NCBI GenBank assembly: GCA_029933535.1
Contig: JAOZNZ010000090.1
Coordinates: 1 to 9,502 of the forward strand
Direction: 5' to 3'
Length of the DNA: 9,502 bases
DNA from: a bacterium
GTDB taxonomy: Bacteria; Auribacterota; UBA3054; B51-G9
This document shows positions 5,996-9,502 of the stretch, one piece after another. The notes beneath the pieces are model-generated. The model was not told the origin of the DNA, did no database searches, and saw nothing but the letters and a program-made list of their open reading frames with translations. Position 1 is the stretch's first letter, and each line of letters starts with the position of its first letter. A program made the translations under genes and the position numbers.

Positions 5996-8665
5996 ATGAC
6001 TTCTTCCGAAATAAGAAAAACTTTTCTCGATTTCTTTAAAGAAAAAGGACACTCTACTGTGAATAGCGCTCCCGTTATTCCTCTTGGCGATCCAACTCTT
6101 CTTTTTACTAACGCGGGAATGAATCAATTTAAAAATGTTTTTGTAGGTCTTGATAAACGACCCTATTCACGCGCAGCTTCCTGTCAAAAATGTATCCGCG
6201 CAGGCGGAAAACATAATGACCTCGATAATGTGGGAAAAACTCCCCGACACCATACCTTTTTTGAAATGCTCGGTAATTTCTCCTTCGGAGATTATTTTAA
6301 AGAAGAAGCTATTGATTTCGCTTACGAACTTCTTATTGATAAATTCAATATACCAAAAAAACATCTCTGGATTTCTGTTTACGAAAAAGATGATGAAGCT
6401 GCAGAAATATGGGAAAAATATTTCCCGACAGATAGAATCGTAAAACTTGGTAAAAAAGATAACTTCTGGGAAATGGACGAAACAGGTCCATGCGGTCCAT
6501 GCACGGAAATTCATATCGATATGAGATCTCTTTTTGGCGATCGCTGTCCACAAAATTTGTCGTTTGACGATGAACAGTGCCTCGAACTCTGGAACCTCGT
6601 TTTTATGCAGTTTAACCGCTCTGAAAACGGCTCGCTTGAACCACTGCCGAAACCAAGCGTTGATACCGGCGCGGGACTGGAAAGAATAACTTCTATTGTT
6701 CAAAAAAAACATTCAAACTACGAAACTGACCTCTTTACACCATTGATTGATAAAGTTACCGAACTTTCTTCAGTTCCTTACACTCCTCTTGAATGTTACG
6801 GCGAAAAACCAATGTCAAATAAAGATATTGAAGCCGGAATGCCTCATCGCGTTATTGCAGATCATATTCGTACTCTTGCGTTCGCGATTGCTGACGGCGC
6901 TGTTCCTTCAAACGAAGGGCGGGGATACGTCTTGCGGAGAATTCTCCGACGTGCGTCAAGATACGGCCGCTCTATTGGTATTAACAAACCTTTTCTAACA
7001 AAACTTCTTCCGGTCCTTTCTGGAATTCTAGGCAAAAATTATCCGCAGCTTATTGAAAGACAAGATTATTTAAAAGATATGATTCAAGTCGAAGAGGAAC
7101 GTTTCGTTTCTACTCTCGCTACCGGAATAGAACTTTTTAATAATATTATTGAAAAAAGTTCATCTGATAAAAATCAAATTTCAGGTGACGAAGCTTTTAA
7201 ACTTTATGATACTTATGGTTTCCCACTGGATATTACCGCCGATATGGCTAGAGAACGCGGCTGGGCGGTTGATATTGACGGCTTTAATACCGCCCTTCAA
7301 AAACAACGCGAAAGAGCTAAATCCGCTCGATCAGTTTCAGGTCCTAAATTATCAAAAGTTTACAGTGAATTATACGAGCAGTTTGGTGATACAACTTTTC
7401 TCGGATATGCTCAAATGAGAGCCGACAGCATTATCTTATCAATGCTGAACTTTGAAGGTGAACCATGCGAAGAACTGAAAGAGGGTGAAAAAGGATGGAT
7501 TATCGTTGACCAAACTCCTTTCTATGGAGAATCCGGCGGCCAGGTCGGCGATACAGGTAAAATGTTTTCCGATAATGGAGACGCGGAAGTCATTAATGTT
7601 CAACGACCTGTCCATAATTTGTTTTCTCATCTTGTTAAAATTAATAAAGGTGTTTTTCGCTCGCTGGACGTTGTTATTCTCGAAACTGCCGAAGAAGAAC
7701 GCCAGGCAACTATGCGTCACCATACCGCCGCACATCTTTTTCACGCTGCATTAAGACAAGTCGTCGGTAAGCATGCAACACAAGCAGGATCTGCTGTTAA
7801 TCACAATAGAATGCGTTTTGATTTCCAGCACCATACCGCTCTCGTTTCAGGTGAAATCGAGCAGATAGAACGAATCGTAAATAAAATCATAATCAGCGAC
7901 CTACCAGTTGAAATTACTGAAATGTCGCTCGAAGAAGCTCAAAAAATAGGCGCAACAATGCTCTTCGATGAAAAATACGGCGACAAAGTGCGCGTTGTTA
8001 AAATCGGCAGCTACAGTTGCGAACTGTGCGGCGGGACTCACACACCGACTACCGGCTGCATAGGCTCGTTCAGAATTGTAAGCGAATCCGCTGTCGCGGC
8101 AGGAATCCGTCGCGTGGAAGCTGTTTGCGGAATGGAAGCTTTTGAAGAAATGTTACGGTCACGACGAATCGTTTATGAAGCTGCAAGAATTTTAAATGTA
8201 AAAGAGGATGATATTCCAAACCGAATAGAAAAATTTATTGCTGAAAATAAATCCATCTCAAAAAAATTAAAAGAGGCTAAATCTGGGAATATTGGCGACT
8301 ATATTTCTAATGCCCTTGCAAATCTTAAAAAATTTAATGACACAAACATTATTATTGCAAATGTGGGCGAAATTGACGCTCCTACTTTGAGAAATATCGC
8401 CGATGGTATTCGTGCAAAACTTGATAGTTATGTAATTGTACTCGGAGCTGTTAACGAAGGCAAATGCCTTTTTGTTGCACAAATAAGTAAAGACAACACT
8501 AAAAATGGACACCATGCCGGCAATATTATAAAACATGTCGCTAAAATAGCCGGCGGAGGAGGAGGAGGAAAACCGGAAATGGCGCAAGCAGGTGGAAAAA
8601 ATCCCGATAAATTGGATGAAGCACTCGGAATTGTGGATGAACTTCTTAAAAATATCCCCTCTTGA
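5996..8665 (+). CDS. alaS: alanyl-tRNA synthetase
   Basis: The 889-residue class II synthetase charges tRNA-Ala with alanine in the cytoplasm and is full length (family about 870-890). Residues about 1-250 are the catalytic core: 'FTNAGMNQFKNVF' near 37-49, 'CQKCIRAGGKHNDL' near 63-76, 'GPCGPCTEIH' near 165-174, and motif 3 'DTGAGLERI' (223-231). About 250-460 is the tRNA-recognition region ('HRVIADHIRT', 'NEGRGYVLRRILRR'). About 470-720 is the editing domain that hydrolyses Ser/Gly-tRNA-Ala, with all four zinc ligands: H576 and H580 in 'HTAAHLFH', C678 and H682 in 'CGGTH'. The C-Ala domain ends with six glycines (853-858) followed by KPEMAQAGG. No frameshift or missing catalytic residue is seen. 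The last codons and the TGA stop lie inside a palindromic repeat unit (from 8656). It probably shares the pgmB promoter; there is no T-box leader. Confidence 0.98.
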   Translation: MTSSEIRKTFLDFFKEKGHSTVNSAPVIPLGDPTLLFTNAGMNQFKNVFVGLDKRPYSRAASCQKCIRAGGKHNDLDNVGKTPRHHTFFEMLGNFSFGDYFKEEAIDFAYELLIDKFNIPKKHLWISVYEKDDEAAEIWEKYFPTDRIVKLGKKDNFWEMDETGPCGPCTEIHIDMRSLFGDRCPQNLSFDDEQCLELWNLVFMQFNRSENGSLEPLPKPSVDTGAGLERITSIVQKKHSNYETDLFTPLIDKVTELSSVPYTPLECYGEKPMSNKDIEAGMPHRVIADHIRTLAFAIADGAVPSNEGRGYVLRRILRRASRYGRSIGINKPFLTKLLPVLSGILGKNYPQLIERQDYLKDMIQVEEERFVSTLATGIELFNNIIEKSSSDKNQISGDEAFKLYDTYGFPLDITADMARERGWAVDIDGFNTALQKQRERAKSARSVSGPKLSKVYSELYEQFGDTTFLGYAQMRADSIILSMLNFEGEPCEELKEGEKGWIIVDQTPFYGESGGQVGDTGKMFSDNGDAEVINVQRPVHNLFSHLVKINKGVFRSLDVVILETAEEERQATMRHHTAAHLFHAALRQVVGKHATQAGSAVNHNRMRFDFQHHTALVSGEIEQIERIVNKIIISDLPVEITEMSLEEAQKIGATMLFDEKYGDKVRVVKIGSYSCELCGGTHTPTTGCIGSFRIVSESAVAAGIRRVEAVCGMEAFEEMLRSRRIVYEAARILNVKEDDIPNRIEKFIAENKSISKKLKEAKSGNIGDYISNALANLKKFNDTNIIIANVGEIDAPTLRNIADGIRAKLDSYVIVLGAVNEGKCLFVAQISKDNTKNGHHAGNIIKHVAKIAGGGGGGKPEMAQAGGKNPDKLDEALGIVDELLKNIPS

Positions 8666-8720
8666 GCAGAATGTCCCGGGCAAAGCATCGGGAAGGGGTA
8701 GCCAAGCGACGGGGCATGTT
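8656..8720 (+). repeat. palindromic repeat unit A, with a 27-base insertion; overlaps the alaS stop
   Basis: CCCCTCTTGAG (8656-8666) corresponds to the left half of unit B, and AGGGGTAGCCAAGCGACGGG (8694-8713) with the following GCATGTT to its right half. Between them is a 27-base extra segment (8667-8693) that contains a small TCCCG/CGGGA inverted repeat. The TGA of alaS (8663-8665) belongs to this unit. Confidence 0.8.
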
Positions 8721-8721
8721 C

Positions 8722-8743
8722 CCTTTGACCTTTTGACCTTTGA
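8722..8743 (+). repeat. TTTGACC tandem words between units A and B
   Basis: The spacer contains TTTGACCTTTTGACCTTTGA (8724-8743), two and a half copies of a 7-8 base word. A similar spacer, TTTGACTTTGAC (8791-8802), separates units B and C. Confidence 0.75.
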
Positions 8744-8747
8744 AATT

Positions 8748-8790
8748 CCCCTCTCGAGAGGGGTGGCGCGAAGCGACGGGGTGTGTTATG
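8748..8790 (+). repeat. palindromic repeat unit B
   Basis: It begins with the perfect 16-base palindrome CCCCTCTCGAGAGGGG (8748-8763) and continues with TGGCGCGAAGCGACGGGGTG and TGTTATG. The GGGGTG word occurs twice, at 8760-8765 and 8778-8783. It is the most complete of the three units. No U-tract follows the palindrome, so it is not a classical terminator, though a strong hairpin is expected in RNA. Confidence 0.85.
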
Positions 8791-8802
8791 TTTGACTTTG
8801 AC
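8791..8802 (+). repeat. TTTGAC tandem dimer between units B and C
   Basis: Two exact copies of TTTGAC (8791-8796 and 8797-8802), followed by TTAC. It is the second spacer of the composite and related to the TTTGACC words at 8724-8743. Confidence 0.75.
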
Positions 8803-8809
8803 TTACAAA

Positions 8810-8845
8810 GGCGGGGTGCCCAAAGGGCGGGGTGGTTCTTTAACC
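8810..8845 (+). repeat. repeat unit C (lacks the left palindrome half)
   Basis: GCGGGGTGCCCAAAGGGCGG (8811-8830) followed by GGTGGTTC keeps the two GGGGTG words of units A and B. It has a GCCC-AAA-GGGC mini-hairpin between them. The CCCCTCTCGAGA half is missing. Confidence 0.7.
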
Positions 8846-8980
8846 TTGGCATTTTACTGATTCTCTAAGCATAATCAAAAATGCAAAATACTGTAAATTC
8901 AATTTGTCCCGACAACCTTTGCCCTTATGAGAATCACCGAAAACGAAAAAACATCCGACAAATATGAATAGCTATTAACG

Positions 8981-9107
8981 AAGGGATTTTATTATGACTC
9001 AAAAGAATTTAAAACCATTCTTTACTGATATTAAAAATCAAATCCCTATTTTATCGCACAAAACCGATAAAGCCAAAAAATATGTTAATAATAAATATAC
9101 ACTCTGA
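8981..9107 (+). CDS. possible small protein of 37 residues, with Shine-Dalgarno
   Basis: AAGGGA (8981-8986) lies 7 bases before an ATG at 8994, followed by 37 codons ending in TGA at 9105-9107. The product is basic and polar (start MTQKNLKPFF, end KYVNNKYTL), with no signal peptide or membrane helix. I do not recognise it. The well-placed ribosome binding site is notable because most larger genes here lack one. It may be a genuine small gene, the decayed start of a longer one, or chance in AT-rich DNA. The coordinates include the ribosome binding site; the coding part is 8994-9107. Confidence 0.3.
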
Positions 9108-9142
9108 TTAACAAACAAAATCCAGAACATTTTTTTAACGAC

Positions 9143-9171
9143 TTGCAAAACAACAGCTAATATGGTATATT
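9143..9171 (+). promoter_or_regulatory. candidate promoter for the AAA ATPase gene
   Basis: TTGCAA (9143-9148, 4/6) and TATATT (9166-9171, 5/6) are spaced by 17 bases. TGG directly before the -10 makes an extended -10. The start point would be near 9178, giving a leader of about 67 bases. Confidence 0.6.
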
Positions 9172-9178
9172 ATATAGA

Positions 9179-9239
9179 ATTGTGAGATTATTTCTCGTTT
9201 TATATATACATACGACCATTTCTAAACTTTATTGTGAGA
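9179..9239 (+). repeat. 9-base direct repeat flanking the ATPase leader
   Basis: ATTGTGAGA occurs at 9179-9187, at the expected transcription start, and at 9231-9239, where its GTGAG is the only candidate ribosome binding site (6 bases before the ATG at 9245). The copies are 52 bases apart. Confidence 0.5.
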
Positions 9240-9244
9240 AAAAC

Positions 9245-9502
9245 ATGTTATTAGAATTTACAGTTGGCAATTATAAATCATTTAAAGAACCTGTAACACT
9301 TAGCATGGTTGCATCTTCTTTAAAAGAACATGACAATACCCATACTTTTAGTTCAAATAAATATAAACTTCTAAAGAGCGAAATTATTTATGGTGCAAAC
9401 GCAAGCGGAAAAAGCAATTTATTTAAAGCTCTTACATTCATGAAAAATTTTGTCTTTTCTTCTGCAAAAGAAACTCAAATAAGCGAAAAAATTGATGTTG
9501 AC
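9245..9502 (+). CDS. AAA ATPase, COG1106 / AAA_15-AAA_21 type (5' part only)
   Basis: Only the first 86 codons are present; the gene runs off the window. The start MLLEFTVGNYKSFKE is the typical N-terminal strand and 'N(Y/F)xSFK' motif of SMC/RecF-like ATPases. The Walker A motif is G50-ANASGK56-S57 within 'IYGANASGKSN', followed by 'LFKALTFMKNF'. The Lys/Glu/His stretch 'SSLKEHDNTHTF' (24-35) is also usual in the COG1106 group. Members of this group are often found in defence islands, paired with a RloB-like or other nuclease-type partner, or as abortive-infection genes. That role is inference here, because the rest of the gene and its downstream neighbour are not visible. A weak GTGAG site and an extended -10 promoter precede it. 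Confidence 0.85.
   Translation, partial: MLLEFTVGNYKSFKEPVTLSMVASSLKEHDNTHTFSSNKYKLLKSEIIYGANASGKSNLFKALTFMKNFVFSSAKETQISEKIDVD

Larger units (their letters stand above)
8846..9244. other. AT-rich intergenic region between the repeat cluster and the ATPase gene
   Basis: About 400 bases of low-GC DNA, sharply different from the preceding GC-rich repeats. It holds one possible 37-codon ORF (8994-9107), a candidate promoter (9143-9171), and a direct repeat of ATTGTGAGA. I see no tRNA, no terminator with a U-tract and no longer coding frame on either strand. Confidence 0.7.

Noticed and set aside
6150..8688. Several reading frames of 65-181 codons on both strands inside alaS
   Set aside because: They lie within the intact, full-length alaS gene and have no recognisable product or ribosome binding site.
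8748..8763. Rho-independent terminator for alaS at CCCCTCTCGAGAGGGG
   Set aside because: The hairpin is perfect but followed by TGGCGCG rather than a T-tract. It may still slow polymerase, but I do not call it a classical terminator.
8592..8852. Reading frames on + (8592-8795) and - (8646-8852) across the repeat cluster
   Set aside because: They are translations of the palindromic repeats (for example TPSREG- and PLSRGVA-like peptides) and of the alaS end, with no start signal.
8849..8884. GCATTTT / AAAATGC inverted repeat with a 22-base loop
   Set aside because: Seven AT-rich pairs with a long loop are easily expected by chance in this AT-rich stretch.
8927..8971. 14-codon ATG reading frame
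   Set aside because: Too short, with no Shine-Dalgarno or similarity I can recognise.

Overview
The window looks like chromosomal DNA of an AT-rich, Gram-negative-type bacterium. Secreted and membrane proteins carry ordinary Sec signal peptides. Promoters fit the sigma-70 consensus (TTGACA/TATAAT), which argues against a Bacteroidetes-type promoter grammar. Shine-Dalgarno use is patchy. The clipped gene at the left edge ends in a Lys/Ala/Pro/Val tail like those on histone-like proteins of several uncultivated phyla. I cannot place the organism more precisely; a PVC-like or Elusimicrobia-like lineage is only a guess.

Layout. (1) 1-65: 3' end of a lysine-rich, tandem-repeat-tailed gene on +, closed by a strong bidirectional terminator (81-113). 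(2) 143-4450, - strand: a tight three-gene operon. It encodes a roughly 1000-residue secreted protein with glycoside-hydrolase-like sequence character, then a small single-pass membrane protein, then a secreted protein anchored by a C-terminal membrane helix (last two overlap by ATGA). I recognise no named family for any of the three, so this is the least explained part of the window. A 40-base near-perfect palindrome lies upstream. (3) 4585-5118, - strand: class I (Fe-S) fumarate/tartrate hydro-lyase beta subunit, without its alpha subunit next to it. (4) 5119-5301: divergent regulatory region with two good promoters. The + promoter is a perfect consensus, and its transcript would start inside six tandem copies of TATTAAC that make up most of the 5' leader. 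(5) 5302-8665, +: beta-phosphoglucomutase (pgmB) and alanyl-tRNA synthetase (alaS), 34 bases apart and probably co-transcribed. (6) 8656-8845: a GC-rich composite of three related palindromic repeat units separated by TTTGAC-type tandem words. The first unit supplies the alaS stop codon. (7) 8846-9244: AT-rich DNA with one possible 37-codon ORF and a promoter. (8) 9245-9502: 5' end of an AAA ATPase of the COG1106 type, cut off by the window edge and possibly the start of a defence-type locus.

The genes do not form one pathway. The pgmB-alaS unit and the fumarase subunit are housekeeping metabolism and translation. The three-gene envelope operon is probably one functional unit of unknown role. 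The most unusual non-coding features are the heptamer-repeat leader and the repeat composite after alaS.
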